Shown here in pieces: positions 34,801 to 48,956 of a stretch of 64,000 nt of DNA. Made by a program: the position numbers and the translations under genes. How positions within the stretch are numbered: position 1 is the stretch's first letter; every line of letters begins with the position of its first letter. The stretch is from Leuctra nigra (taxonomy: Eukaryota > Arthropoda > Insecta > Plecoptera > Leuctridae). The stretch covers positions 19,722,948 through 19,786,947 of the forward strand of contig OW203763.1 of NCBI GenBank assembly GCA_934045905.1. Reading direction: 5' to 3'. The notes below the pieces were generated by a model. The model was not told the DNA's origin, searched no databases, and worked only from the letters and a program-made list of their open reading frames with translations.

Positions 34801-37800
34801 TTTGATAATGTGAAACTTATACCTACTTTTCTACGGTAACTAAAATGAATTGAAAGCCCGTCGTATAAAAATCTGTGTGATACTTAGTATATTATTTTCT
34901 GAATAAAATTGGTTTTTATGTCATTTTGGAAGTTTGGAACATTACTTTAACTTAACTTTGACATTAATATAATTATCGAATGTTTTTTTAGAAGTGACTA
35001 CGAAGAAAGCACAAGGAAATTGGTTGAGTGTTTCTTATTTGTTTAATGATATCCAATTTGTCACTGTTTTATTTCTCACACATAGAAATTCTGTGCATCA
35101 GTGAAGATCATTCAATATGTTCTATGATTGAACTGATTATTTATGTGCCCGAGGCCATTGCAATTGCAAGAAATGTAATTGAAACTGCATGTACCTTCAA
35201 TATATACAGTCTCCGTGTACACCACGCAGTTTGCATCCTTCAGCAACGATATCTGCGAGGAAATTACACATGTACTTACATGACACTGGAGAAATTCAAA
35301 GTGAACAATTAAATTATTAGTTATTACTATTGTGAAAGTGTAATTAGTTTATCAGTTTCACTTCAATTTCAATCTATTTCTGTATAAAAAATATCAGCTT
35401 TCCAACTTTTTCAAAATCTTCAATATAATTTTAACTTTGTAATGATTTTCAATTCAGTCATTTATTAATTGATTATTCTAATCAATCTGCCAGTCTAATA
35501 CTTACTGTCAGACAATGATACCCTATCGAGACGTTTCGGCGCCATGGGTTAGATATCTGAAAACAAATTATTCACACTTTACTTGATGTCGATTTTTTTT
35601 TCAGGAAATACCGACTTCACACAAAATCATCTCTATAGTAATGTTACGTATTTTTAAGAATTTTAATTAGATTCGTAGTACCTATGTTACAAAAAGAAAA
35701 ATATGAATAGCGTGTGTTTTTGATCGCGTAATTGCATTATTTTTCCTTTGCATGATCGAATATTTGTAAAAAGCATGCCACATTATTCAAACTCACTTAT
35801 TTAAATATTGCCACAATACTTACAGTAAGTAATTATTGACTGAGGTTCGTCCTCAAATTGTTAAACATGTTTTTAACTCGAATTAGCGTCTTGAGGATGT
35901 ACCAGAGGTCTTAATGTACCTACAATGTGGCTTTTTATTTAGTTTAGAAAGCTTGAATATTGCGCGCATAAGCTCTTGGTTTTTAATGTGACGACAAAAA
36001 ACACAAAAATCTTTCAAGAGCTGAGCGAATACGTCCAGTTTCCTCTTCCTTGCTAGATTAAAAAAAGTGTATCAAGTAAAGTATAAAGGAAAAGTAGATT
36101 GTGTATATTTATTTTCATATAATTTTGATTGATAATGAAAAGTAGATTTCAAGATTTCTTTTCAATAGGGAAGTTGCATGTTTTATTACAATCTATATCA
36201 AAATAACAACATATTTGTTGATAAAATACTATTTTTACTACCAAAAGTGTACATTTTCATTTAGTACAAACTTAAATATTTATTTACTAGGAAAACGCTA
36301 AGTATAACGCGAGCCTTCATAGGAATTCCGTACCTAACGCATAGAAACATAATACATCCTTATTGAATTGAAATATGATCCACTCAATCAACATTAAAGT
36401 ATCTGTTTTCTATGGAAACTTAAGAATATACACTTTGGTACATAAAGCAAATCAGATCCAGTTGCAGTGGAAAACATTCATTTCGATAGGTACTTCATTT
36501 CTGACAGTTATTAAAACTGTCAATAAGTGCATATTATGTTCTTGACTGATTGTGCTGAAAATGTGTAAAATAAGAGACAATGTCGGTCTTAACCACCATG
36601 CAAAATATGAGTTTGATCAGATTTATCGAAGACCATTTGATAGGTTAAACGGTGGTGCAAACTACAAATCAAGATTACGAAGAAATTAGTATACCGATTT
36701 TGCTGGAAATTAATCTTTTTTGAAAAAATTTGCCAGATTCGTTACTTCGTTTAAAATTTAATGCATAAAACACAGATATAAAAAAGAGATTTGTGACATA
36801 AGTTTTAAGTGGAGACGCTCGCTGTGGTGAATTAATTTTGTTTAACGTCGCACTCTTCTACAACTAGGCTGATGGCTACCTACGGCTTGATTTATTTGAT
36901 GTGACGAAAAGTCGAATCAATGTGTGTAAATATTCATGTATGAACCGATTTCAGTCCACCTTCAATGATTTTATTCCTAAAACAATTGATGTAAGTGATC
37001 TGTCTTTTCTTACTTTTAAATATGTTATTAATAAGCTGTTACAGTGATTTTAATAATGTGGATTGATTATGCACTTTATATTCTCATGTTATTGTTATAT
37101 TTTATCGGTGCTTGTTAATTTTATTTGTTTTGACCTGTACTTTTTATTATATTGCACATGTGGGATATTCCCGTTGACAATAAAGTATTAATAATAATAA
37201 TAATAAGTCTGTGACGAAATTTAAGAATTATTGGCTTTTAATGACATTCTCCATAGTCAGAATTTCGGTTCGAGGTGTTGCGCATATCCGTGCTCGCTCA
37301 TCAACGCGTTTCCCTTTCCTAGTTATGTTAATCAATCTCTAATTCGTAAATTATAATTAAAATCACATCATTTTGCATATTTTATCAATCTTTACTGGCA
37401 TCGATATGAGGCATATTTCCTCTCCATCCCACAAAATGGGATAATTTTCTGTTTCATCTTCACAATTGTTTAAATGTTGGTACCAATGATCATGTCAATC
37501 GGTTGAAGTCCTCGGTAGTATTGTTTTTATTGTTGTTTTTACACATATTTACATTAAGCTTGAACCCCCAGGGAATACTGTGTGAAGCAGTTGCAGTTTC
37601 TGAAGATGTTTGGGGATGATGATAACAATAATTATTTCCATTAGGAACACAAGTCCTCGGTAGTATATTGTTTTATTGATAATTGTACATAGACAGCATA
37701 ATACTTATTTACATAAGTAAACTCTTTACTATGCTATACAATCTATTTTTTTGTGAACATGAGAAACGGAACAAAACAATAACAATGAAAACCAATGAAA

Positions 37801-40800
37801 CACACAACAATGCGTCAGCACTCGCGCGACAGTTCTCTCTCCGATGACCTCGGAACTCATGCCTTCCATGCCGCCATGATGCAATACGCCTCCTCCTGAG
37901 CGCACTGTGCCCCACCAACGTTCCCGAAACCTTCTCGCTCCAGCCCTCCGCACATTAGTACAACATGATACGTATTTAACAAGTAAACTATTTACCATGC
38001 TATTACTTTGTGTCATGAGAACACGGAACAATCCAATCACAAGAAAATCACTGAAAACACATCACGTTGCATCAGCCTCGCGACAATCTGTTCACTAGCT
38101 CACGCTATCCATGCCGCGAAGATGTAATACGCTCCCTCGAACATCGAGGAGCCGGAGGTTGAATCAAAGCAGAACGCTGAATTGGATGAGGATCTGGCGA
38201 AAAGATTCAAGTATGAATGTTTGCGGGTGGCAGGCGCGAACAGGAAAATCAGAAGATTTGATGCTAGGTTGAATTCTGGTTTGGTGGGGGCGATTGATGT
38301 CATACTTCGGAACGCGTTAGCCGAGATAGAGGCAAGTGATTCAGCAGTGCGTGTAAAGAGGGACAGGGCTAAGAAAGCCATATATATAGCAGGTGTGGTA
38401 ATATCACAGGAGGTCGCGAAGAAAAAGAAAAACAGGCAGAAACCGAAGCATATTGTCACGGGTGAGGTCATCGCCAAGCTCAAAGGGCGTATGTTACTGT
38501 CTCAACAACTACGAGAGTGGGCAGGAGGAAGATTGCCTCCGCAGTTAAAACATCATGCGAGGGAACTGAGGAGAAGGAGAATTACTCCTAAGGAATGTAT
38601 TGCATTAACTAGTGATAGAGTCCGTATTTTGGAGGGAACACTAGAACAGCAGAAGAACAATCAGAAGGTGCAGAAGTTGAGACGGAGGTTTAGCGAAAAG
38701 CCGTCAATTCAGATTATACAGGACAGGACAGAGAGGTTGCAGCCCTCATTGGAGAGTGTAGAGGTCTTTTATTCGCGATTCTACAAGGAAGTGGATGGTG
38801 GTGAGAGACGACCTACTCCAAGATTTAACAACTGGATAAGGGCTTTGCAGCAACATAAGGAGAGCACCACGTGTACGCAGACTGGGCCAGAAGAAATTAG
38901 TAAGTTGGTGAACATTTCTCTTCAGTCCGCGGCTTCTTGGAAGGCGCCGGGGGAGGACGGCATCCCGGCAGGGCTGTACAAGGCATTGCCGAGTGGCCGG
39001 GAGTATTTGCGCAAGTTTGTGTGTGGTGTACTGGCTGGTGATTGTATATGTACAGAGAAGGACGTCCGCGGTAGGGTGATATTGCTGCATAAGGGTGGGG
39101 ATTCGAACGATCCCGCGAACTATAGGCCGATCGCCCTGTTGAACACGGACTACAAGATATTAACATCTGTGATTTCAAAGCTTGTTAAGCAGAGCCTACC
39201 GGAGTGGGCCGTGCCAGAAGAACAACTCTCAAGGGAGGGGGTATGGGGGACGGTCCACGGGCTGCTGGTTGACAAGGCGATCACGCGAGTAGCAAAAAAG
39301 AACAGGGGGAAGCACTATTCGGCGTGGGTAGACTTTGCTAAGGCGTACGATACGGTGTCACACTGCCAACTACGGCGCCTCATTCGAGCGCTGCCTGTGA
39401 GCGGGGTAATAACAAATGTGTTAGTGAACTTGACGAGGAGGTGGTCGGTGCGGATTGCAGTGGGCAGGGAACATTCGAGGCCAATATACGTCAAACGTGG
39501 TGTATATCAGGGGGATACGATGAGCCCGTTGCTGTTTGTGCTGATCACGGCCTTCATACTGCACGAGGTCAAGGTAGACAAGGGTGTGAATGTGGCTGCG
39601 AGAGGCCGGCAGTTGGTAATTGCGTACATGGACGACATCAAGCTACATTCACCAACCAGGATGGGAATTGACGCCTTGACTGCATGCGTCCAGGAGTGTG
39701 GGGGTGAGGTCGGGTTGAAGATGAACAAAAGAAAGTGTGGTGTGTATTGTAGAGAGGAAGTGGAAGAGGAAGGTGGGGAAGTTGGAGAGGAGAAGGAGGA
39801 GGAGTCTGCGTTCCTCCCACAGGTACGTGAGGGGTACAGATATCTGGGGATTGTCCAACTGGAACTGGACACCGCTGTCAACATGGAGGCTGCCACTGGA
39901 AGACTGCTGGAAGGGGTTGAAGAGGTGGTGAAGTCCAGGATAGCGCCCTCCCAGAAAATTGAACTCATAAACTCCACCTGTGTTTCGGCGGCAACATATG
40001 TGCTAGGAAATATGTTTTCCCAACTAAAACGTTCGTCGGTGCTGAAGAAATGCAGGGCGATTGACGTGGAGGTTCGCAAGTTGCTGGTGAAGCATAGAAT
40101 AAAGACCTACAGCACTTCGACGGCCAGTGTCTACTTGGCGAGAAACAGCGGCGGCCTGGGCCTAAGATCAGTAGCCGAGGAAGTGGAACTTCAATTTGTC
40201 AGAAGAGGGATATACTTGGAGAGGCACTTGGGGCTGAGCGAGACTCGGAGTAGATACGAGATGCTGGAGAGAGGTGGGTGGAGAAATCCAAAGACCGATT
40301 GTGTATGGCGATTGTGGTTGTGTATGAGTATGGTGTGGTGAGGGACGAGTGGGAAGATGGGATGGAGTTGGGGGTGTATGTGAGAAAGACGGTGGGAAGG
40401 GTCAGGCAACAGCAGCAGGAACGGTGGCTTCGTGTCTGGGGAGGGAACATGGCGTATGGGCGTGTTGTCGAGCGCGAGAGGGGGAACGTAACATTCCCCG
40501 CGTACAGCTCCTGGCATATGGAAGACTGGCGCATCGCGATGTTGCATGCGGCGGCAGAGGACCAAGTGCAGGGTCTTGGGGCCATCCCCACGGAGAGGAA
40601 GATGTGCTCCAGGGGCTGCAAAAAGGAGCTAACTGCTTACCATGTGGCGGTAGCGTGCCTTACGCCGGAGTTTAACCAGCGACACGATAGCGTGGTAAGC
40701 AAGCTGCTGTATGCTATAGTTGAGAAAACGGGCCCTGAAGAGATGAGGAGGAGGTGTCACGGTGGCACGATGGTGGAGGAGTATGTGTGGGGGGACAGGT

Positions 40801-43800
40801 CGGTCAGGATAAGGGCTGGTGTTCCGATAATGGCGAACAACCGTGTTAACCATAATAAACCGGACGTTGTAATTATCCTGTCGAATCCAGATGAGGTGTT
40901 TGTGTTGGAGGTGGCGGTGGCGCATCTGGGAAATATACGTACCCAAGAGAAGATTAAGAGGACTCGCTATGAGGTGAACTCCATGGCGGAGGTCAACAAT
41001 GATAATCACGATCGTGTGCCGCGGGACACGAACATTGTAAGTGAGCTGCGGTCAATGTATCGGTGCCCTGTGGAGCTGGGAGTGTTTGTTGTTGGGGCCT
41101 TCGGGGAGCGGCTGCAGACCGAAGAACTGGGAAGAGCAGCCGAGATCCTCCGGAGGCTGGGGGTCCCGCCATGGAGGTTTGAGAAGTTAATGAAGGATGT
41201 GTGTTATGGCGTGGCAGCCGACACTGCCAAGATCTTAGTGAATAGGTTGGCACGCGAGCGCTGATGTAATGCTATGTGTTTTTATTGATGTCTTGTTATT
41301 TTGATTGTTTCCTGTATCTCATGTCCACAAAACAATATGTTGTAATAGCATGGTAAAGAGTTTTAATTTAAATAAGTATTATGCTATGTATGTACAATGA
41401 TAAATAAAAAAATATACTACCGGGGAATGTGATGGTGGAGCGGGCTAGAAGCGAACACGACGCTAGCGGGAACGAGACACGTGCTGTAGGAGAGTGACGT
41501 CATCTAAACAGCTGATGCCAAGGTTGCAGCGGTAGAGCACAGTTAGCTGCACGATTTGAACATGTGGGATTGAGATTCCAATATACAGTAGCGCATTCTA
41601 ATTGACGTTTATAAATATTGTAAAAAGGAAAAAAATACTTTATTTAAATATGGCATCAAAATTTAGTTATTTTATTTTATAGTAGAACATTCTATTTTTC
41701 AAATGTATGAATTGACTGGACTATACTACCGTCCGTCGAGTGGGACGGACGCGCTGCAAGTTCGGCTCCAGGAAATAACGTGTTATTTACTTGGTGTTTT
41801 CGAAATTGTGGTTGTTAGGTAGTATAGCCACGAACGTGAAACATCCCGATTCAACCTAGTTAGATGGGATATGGCGTTCGGTGTGTGCGTGAGGTCTGGA
41901 ACGAGATAGTTTCGTGAACGTTGGTGGGACACAGTACACTCAGGGGGCGTTTTTACAACATGGCGGCATGGACAGCGTGAGTTGCCAAGAGTGAACCGAC
42001 TGTCGCGAGTGCTGATGCAACGTGATGTTTTCAGTGATTTTCTTGTGATTGGATTGTTCCTTGTTCTCATGACACAAAGTAATAGCATGGTAAATAGTTT
42101 ACTTGTTAAATACGTATCGTGTTGTACTAATGTGCGGAGGGATGGAGCGAGAAGGTTTCGGGAACGTTGGTGGGACACAGTGAACTCAGGGAGCGTATTA
42201 CATCTTCGCGGCATGGATAGCGTGAGCTAGTGAACAGATTGTCGCGAGGCTGATGCAACGTGATGTGTTTTCAGTGATTTTCTTGTGATTGGATTGTTCC
42301 GTGTTCTCATGACACAAAGTAATAGCATGGTAAATAGTTTACTTGTTAAATACGTATCATGTTGTACTAATGTGCGGAGGGCTGGAGCGAGAAGGTTTCA
42401 GGAACGTTGGTGGGGCACAGTGCGCTCAGGAGGAGGCGTATTGCATCATGGCGGCATGGAAGGCATGAGTTCCGAGGTCATCGGAGAGAGAACTGTCGCG
42501 CGAGTGCTAACGCATTGTTGTGTGTTTCATTGGTTTTCATTGTTATTGTTTTGTTCCGTTTCTCATGTTCACAAAAAAAAAAGATTGTATAGCATAGTAA
42601 AGAGTTTACTTATGTAAATAAGTATTATGCTGTCTATGTACAATTATCAATAAAACAATATACTACTATAGTTTCGTGAACGTTGGTGGGACACAGTGCA
42701 CTCAGGGGGCGTTTTTACAACATGGCGGCATGGACAGCGTGAGTTGCCAAGAGTGAACAGACTGTCGCGAGGCTGATGCAACGTGATGTTTTCAGTGATT
42801 TTCTTGTGATTGGATTGTTCCTTGTTCTCATGACACAAAGTAATAGCATGGTAAAGATTTTACTTGTTAAATACGTATCATGTTGTACTAATGTGCGGAG
42901 GGATGGAGCGAGAAGGTTTCGGGAACGTTGGTGGGACACAGTGCACTCAGGGAGCGTATTACATCTTCGCGGCATGGATAGCGTGAGCTAGTGAACAGAT
43001 TGTCGCGAGGCTGATGCAACGTGATGTGTTTTCAGTGATTTTCTTGTGATTGGATTGTTCCGTGTTCTCATGACACAAAGTAATAGCATGGTAAATAGTT
43101 TACTTGTTAAATACGTATCATGTTGTACTAATGTGCGGAGGGATGGAGCGAGAAGGTTTCGGGAACGTTGGTGGGTCACAGTGCACTCAGGGAGCGTATT
43201 ACATCTTCGCGGCATGGATAGCGTGAGCTAGTGAACAGATTGTCGCGAGGCTGATGCAACGTGATGTGTTTTCAGTGATTTTCTTGTGATTGGATTGTTC
43301 CGTGTTCTCATGACACAAAGTAATAGCATGGTAAATAGTTTACTTGTTAAATACGTATCATGTTGTACTAATGTGCGGAGGGCTGGAGCGAGAAGGTTTC
43401 AGGAACGTTGGTGGGGCACAGTGCGCTCAGGAGGAGGCGTATTGCATCATGGCGGCATGGAAGGCATGAGTTCCGAGGTCATCGGAGAGAGAACTGTCGC
43501 GCGAGTGCTGACGCATTGTTGTGTGTTTCATTGGTTTTCATTGTTATTGTTTTGTTCCGTTTCTCATGTTCACAAAAAAATAGATTGTATAGCATAGTAA
43601 AGAGTTTACTTATGTAAATAAGTATTATGCTGTTTATGTACAATTATCAATAAAACAATATACTACTATACTACCGTCCGTCGAGTGGGACGGACGCGCT
43701 GCAAGTTCGGCTCCAGGAAATAACGTGTTATTTACTTGGTGTTTTCGAAATTGTGGTTGTTAGGTAGTATAGCCACGAACGTAAAACATCCCGATTCAAC

Positions 43801-46800
43801 CTAGTTAGGTGGGATATGGCGTTCGGTGTGTGCGTGAGGTCTGGAACGAGATAGTTTCGTGAACGTTGGTGGGACACAGTGCACTCAGGGGGCGTTTTTA
43901 CAACATGGCGGCATGGACAGCGTGAGTTGCCAAGAGTGAACAGACTGTCGCGAGGCTGATGCAACGTGATGTTTTCAGTGATTTTCTTGTGATTGGATTG
44001 TTCCTTGTTCTCATGACACAAAGTAATAGCATGGTAAAGATTTTACTTGTTAAATACGTATCATGTTGTACTAATGTGCGGAGGGCTGGAGCGAGAAGGT
44101 TTCGGGAACGTTGGTGGGACACAGTGCACTCAGGGAGCGTATTACATCTTCGCGGCATGGATAGCGTGAGCTAGTGAACAGATTGTCGCGAGGCTGATGC
44201 AACGTGATGTGTTTTCAGTGATTTTCTTGTGATTGGATTGTTCCGTGTTCTCATGACACAAAGTAATAGCATGGTAAAGATTTTACTTGTTAAATACGTA
44301 TCATGTTGTACTAATGTGCGGAGGGCTGGAGCGAGAAGGTTTCGGGAACGTTGGTGGGACACAGTGCACTCAGGGAGCGTATTACATCTTCGCGGCATGG
44401 ATAGCGTGAGCTAGTGAACAGATTGTCGCGAGGCTGATGCAACGTGATGTTTTCAGTGATTTTCTTGTGATTGGATTGTTCCGTGTTCTCATGACACAAA
44501 GTAATAGCATGGTAAATAGTTTACTTGTTAAATACGTATCATGTTGTACTAATGTGCGGAGGACTGGAGCGAGAAGGTTTCGGGAACGTTGGTGGGGCAC
44601 AGTGCGCTCAGGAGGAGGCGTATTGCATCATGGCGGCATGGAAGGCATGAGTTCCGAGGTCATCGGAGAGAGAACTGTCGCGCGAGTGCTGACGCATTGT
44701 TGTGTGTTTCATTGGTTTTCATTGTTATTGTTTTGTTCCGTTTCTCATGTTCACAAAAAAATAGATTGTATAGCATAGTAAAGAGTTTACTTATGTAAAT
44801 AAGTATTATGCTGTCTATGTACAATTATCAATAAAACAATATACTGCCGAGGACTGTGATGGTGGAGCGGGCTAGAAGCGAACACGACGCTAGCGGGAAC
44901 GAGACACGTGCTGTAGGAGAGTGACGTCATCTAAACAGCTGATGCCAAGGTTGCAGCGGTAGAGCACAGTTAGCTGCACGATTTGAACATGTGGGATTGA
45001 GATTCCAATATACAGTAGCGCATTCTAATTGACGTTTATAAATATTGTAAAAAGGAAAAAAATACTTTATTTAAATATGGCATCAAAATTTAGTTATTTT
45101 ATTTTATAGTAGAACATTCTATTTTTCAAATGTATGAATTGACTGGACTATACTACCGTCCGTCGAGTGGGACGGACGCGCTGCAAGTTCGGCTCCAGGA
45201 AATAACGTGTTATTTACTTGGTGTTTTCGAAATTGTGGTTGTTAGGTAGTATAGCCACGAACGTGAAACATCCCGATTCAACCTAGTTAGGTGGGATATG
45301 GCGTTCGGTGTGTGCGTGAGGTCTGGAACGAGATAGTTTCGTGAACGTTGGTGGGACACAGTGCACTCAGGGGGCGTTTTTACAACATGGCGGCATGGAC
45401 AGCGTGAGTTGCCAAGAGTGAACCGACTGTCGCGAGTGCTGATGCAACGTGATGTTTTCAGTGATTGGATTGTGATTGGATTGTTCCTTGTTCTCATGAC
45501 ACAAAGTAATAGCATGGTAAAGATTTTACTTGTTAAATACGTATCATGTTGTACTAATGTGCGGAGGGCTGGAGCGAGAAGGTTTCGGGAACGTTGGTGG
45601 GACACAGTGCACTCAGGGAGCATATTACATCATCGCGGCATGGATAGTGTGAGCTAGTGAACAGACTGCCGCGAGGCTGATGCAACGTGATGTGTTTTCA
45701 GTGATTTTCTTGTGATTGGATTGTTCCTTGTTCTCATGACACAAAGTAATAGCATGGTAAAGATTTTACTTGTTAAATACGTATCGTGTTGTACTAATGT
45801 GCGGAGGGCTGGAGCGAGAAGGTTTCGGGAACGTTGGTGGGACACAGTGCACTCAGGGAGCGTATTACATCTTCGCGGCATGGATAGCGTGAGCTAGTGA
45901 ACAGATTGTCGCGAGGCTGATGCAACGTGATGTTTTCAGTGATTTTCTTGTGATTGGATTGTTCCGTGTTCTCATGACACAAAGTAATAGCATGGTAAAT
46001 AGTTTACTTGTTAAATACGTATCATGTTGTACTAATGTGCGGAGGACTGGAGCGAGAAGGTTTCGGGAACGTTGGTGGGGCACAGTGAACTCAGGAGGAG
46101 GCGTATTGCATCATGGCGGCATGGAAGGCATGAGTTCCGAGGTCATCGGAGAGAGAACTGTCGCGCGAGTGCTGACGCATTGTTGTGTGTTTCATTGGTT
46201 TTCATTGTTATTGTTTTGTTCCGTTTCTCATGTTCACAAAAAAATAGATTGTATAGCATAGTAAAGAGTTTACTTATGTAAATAAGTATTATGCTGTCTA
46301 TGTACAATTATCAATAAAACAATATACTACCGAGGACTTGTGTTCTTGATGGAAATAATTATTGTTATCATCATCCCCAAACATCTTCAGAAACTGCAAC
46401 TGCTTCACACAGTATTCCCTGGGGGTTCAAGCTTAATGTAAATATGTGTAAAAACAACAATAAAAACAATACTTACGAGGACTTCAACCGATTTACCGAT
46501 CAAAACTTCGCATGGTCATTGGTACCAAGTACCAACATTTAAGGTATTTTTTTGCCAATTTTCAGTAAATAATATAACATTTAAATTTAGTGGACATTTT
46601 GGCGGGAAACTGTCCAGTGATATCATATTTTATTATAACCATGCCATCATCATTGTTGGTTGACAAAAATGACATCACTCGATAGGAATACCATTTTCCC
46701 GCCAAAATGTCCACTGAATTTAAATTTTACATTTATGAATGAAAATTTAAAATATTTATTGTGAAAAAAGTCTGTTTTACCAACAAATATGTTTCTATTT

Positions 46801-48920
46801 TGAAATGTAGTTTTCAATAAAAACATGCACATTTCTTATTGGCCCATACATTATTTGCCTGGGACTGTTGACATAACGCACTTAGATAGAGCCATTCCCT
46901 TTCTTTAGAGCGAACTCTATCAAAATTCTCGTGGCACACATAGTAACAACAAAATTTAAATTCAATTCTTGACCATTTTTTACTTATCATTTGGCCGCAT
47001 TATCTGATTTTATTTGAAGATTCACGTATTACTTTCTACTTGTGCAATGATCTGATTGGAAAGGTTAGATCATGTTTGATACTCACATTGGTCCATCTGT
47101 ATTGGACTGGTGGGTCCACAATCCCACTGTTCACGGTTCCATTGCAAGTGATGCTGTGATCTGCACTTAATACATTTACTAGTAACTCGGTTGAAGAAGA
47201 CAGATTCCTGCTGATGTCAAATTCCAATTCTTTTCTGAAATATAATAAATATATTACTAATTGTTTCTTCTACTAAAAGAAACAATAAATTATGTGACAG
47301 ATTCGGAATATCCATAAATTTGTAATGATCGAGATAACTTTTCCTTACAGACTCAAAATATGTTTGTACACAATCAATCAAAAAAACACAATCTCATAAA
47401 ATTTAGAAAAAAATAATGACACTTAATATGGAAACAAGTACAATTAATTATTACTAGACGATGTACTATTTTTATGGAGCCTGAAGAGGTTGTATGAAAG
47501 ATCAATAGTTAGGATAAAATACTGAGTGTATATTCCTTGTTACCTCGGTGACGTCGCTTTGAAAAAAGAATCGCTCTTTCGAAGAAGCTCGCATTCACAG
47601 CTAGTCGTTTCTGAAAGACAACATAATTTGTGTTAAGTTAATAGTAATTAATGTAACGATACAACCATCAGTCATTCATTTCAAGATATGTGTTAATTCT
47701 CATAGCAAAACTTCACTGTAAAAAATATGCTATCTTTACATGTGAACACGGTTCGATGCAAGAATATTCTCAATAGGTCTATAAAATCCCGTTTCTGCTG
47801 GAAACAGATTCGGTGTAATGTTAATTCATATAGCCATGAATCGGATTCCAGCGGAATCGGGAAATATTACTTAGGTAATAGAACAGTTACTCCTCACCAG
47901 TTGATGCAACATAACATTTTCATGTACATTTTTCTATTACACTGAAAATGTACCATATACATGAAAAATGTACTTTTATATATCAACTGATGAGGGGAAC
48001 CCAAGGAACCAGACGACCTCCTACTTCATTCATGTAAAAATAGCAGTTATAGTTTTCACATTGTTTTGTCGCCATGCGGTGTCAACGAAGTTTTAATAAA
48101 GCTTAATTATTGTTTTTTTTCATTTAGTATAAAGTCAGACAGTCCTAAATATAGACGAATTACCCTGTGATGTTCCATGTTGGTATGGAACAAGGCGCCC
48201 ATACTCAGTGACTACGTGTTAAAAATTATACATATGTTAAAAAAAACTAGTGTCTATTTGGCACATTAATTTAATTTTCATGTTTTATTATGGGTGGATT
48301 TGACCTTGCGAATTTTCTTGCATCTAACCGTGTCACTTACAATACAAATACCAGAGAGACCATTTTAATTAGTGACGTGATGTGAAAAATGTCGAGGTGA
48401 AGCACCAATTAATTTGGAAAGAGTAACAACATAAATTTACTAGTAAATTTAATCATTCGACAATCCTGGTCCTGCTATGGAAAATGCAGATCTCTGGTAT
48501 TGTTCTGAGTCGTTCCCAAATTATAATTGTGGGTATTGGAAATACATTGAGTTTGTTTGACAGATACTCGAAATTATTTTATTTGTTAATTTAATTAAGC
48601 ATACGGTGTTTAGCCTACGCCTATACCCATGCTCAGCCACTCATGGTCATTTAGCACAGGTGTTATGTAATTCCGGTAATTAGTATTCGTAGCTAAACAT
48701 ACGTCATTCATGAGTCTTGTCAACTAAATGGGCATTGGCGTTGTATGGGACATATTGACGAGATCATGGGTTTTGTGGAAATTTCCAGTTAGGATGATAT
48801 GAAGGGATGTGCGACGTGAAAAGGATAAAAAGGAGCTGTTCATAAAGTATGTCACACAAAATATGCCATCTTTTTTACCCCCTCCCCCTCCCCCTTGTCG
48901 CAAGTTGTCACACTTTTTAC

Positions 48921-48956
<36 letters not shown>

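Larger units (their letters stand above)
37471..46543. mobile_element. 9.07-kb inverted-repeat composite containing an RLE-type retroelement and tandem 240-bp arrays
   Basis: Bounded by inverted arms 37471-38137 and 45855-46543. In order: left arm, RT/endonuclease frame (38138-41264) with 3' UTR to about 41419, then four direct blocks at 41420-42669, 42670-43662, 43663-44849 and 44850-46328, then an outer flank unit to 46484. Every block ends with a copy of the retroelement's 3' tail (gtattatgctgtctatgtac, then a variant of atcaataaaacaatatactac). The whole is GC-richer than its surroundings and lies in an intron of the IL-17R-like gene. The most economical reading is repeated target-specific insertion of one R4/Dong-like family and its short non-autonomous derivatives, plus an inverted duplication. 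A fold-back transposon that captured the retroelement is an alternative. Confidence 0.75.

Noticed and set aside
40270..40345. Programmed -1 frameshift in the RLE retroelement
   Set aside because: No X-XXY-YYZ slippery site with a downstream structure was visible, and this clade uses one ORF; a simple indel is more likely.
42285..46281. Many conserved small ORFs in the 240-bp arrays on both strands
   Set aside because: They recur only because the DNA repeats, run on both strands through the same units and show no codon-level conservation that I can see.
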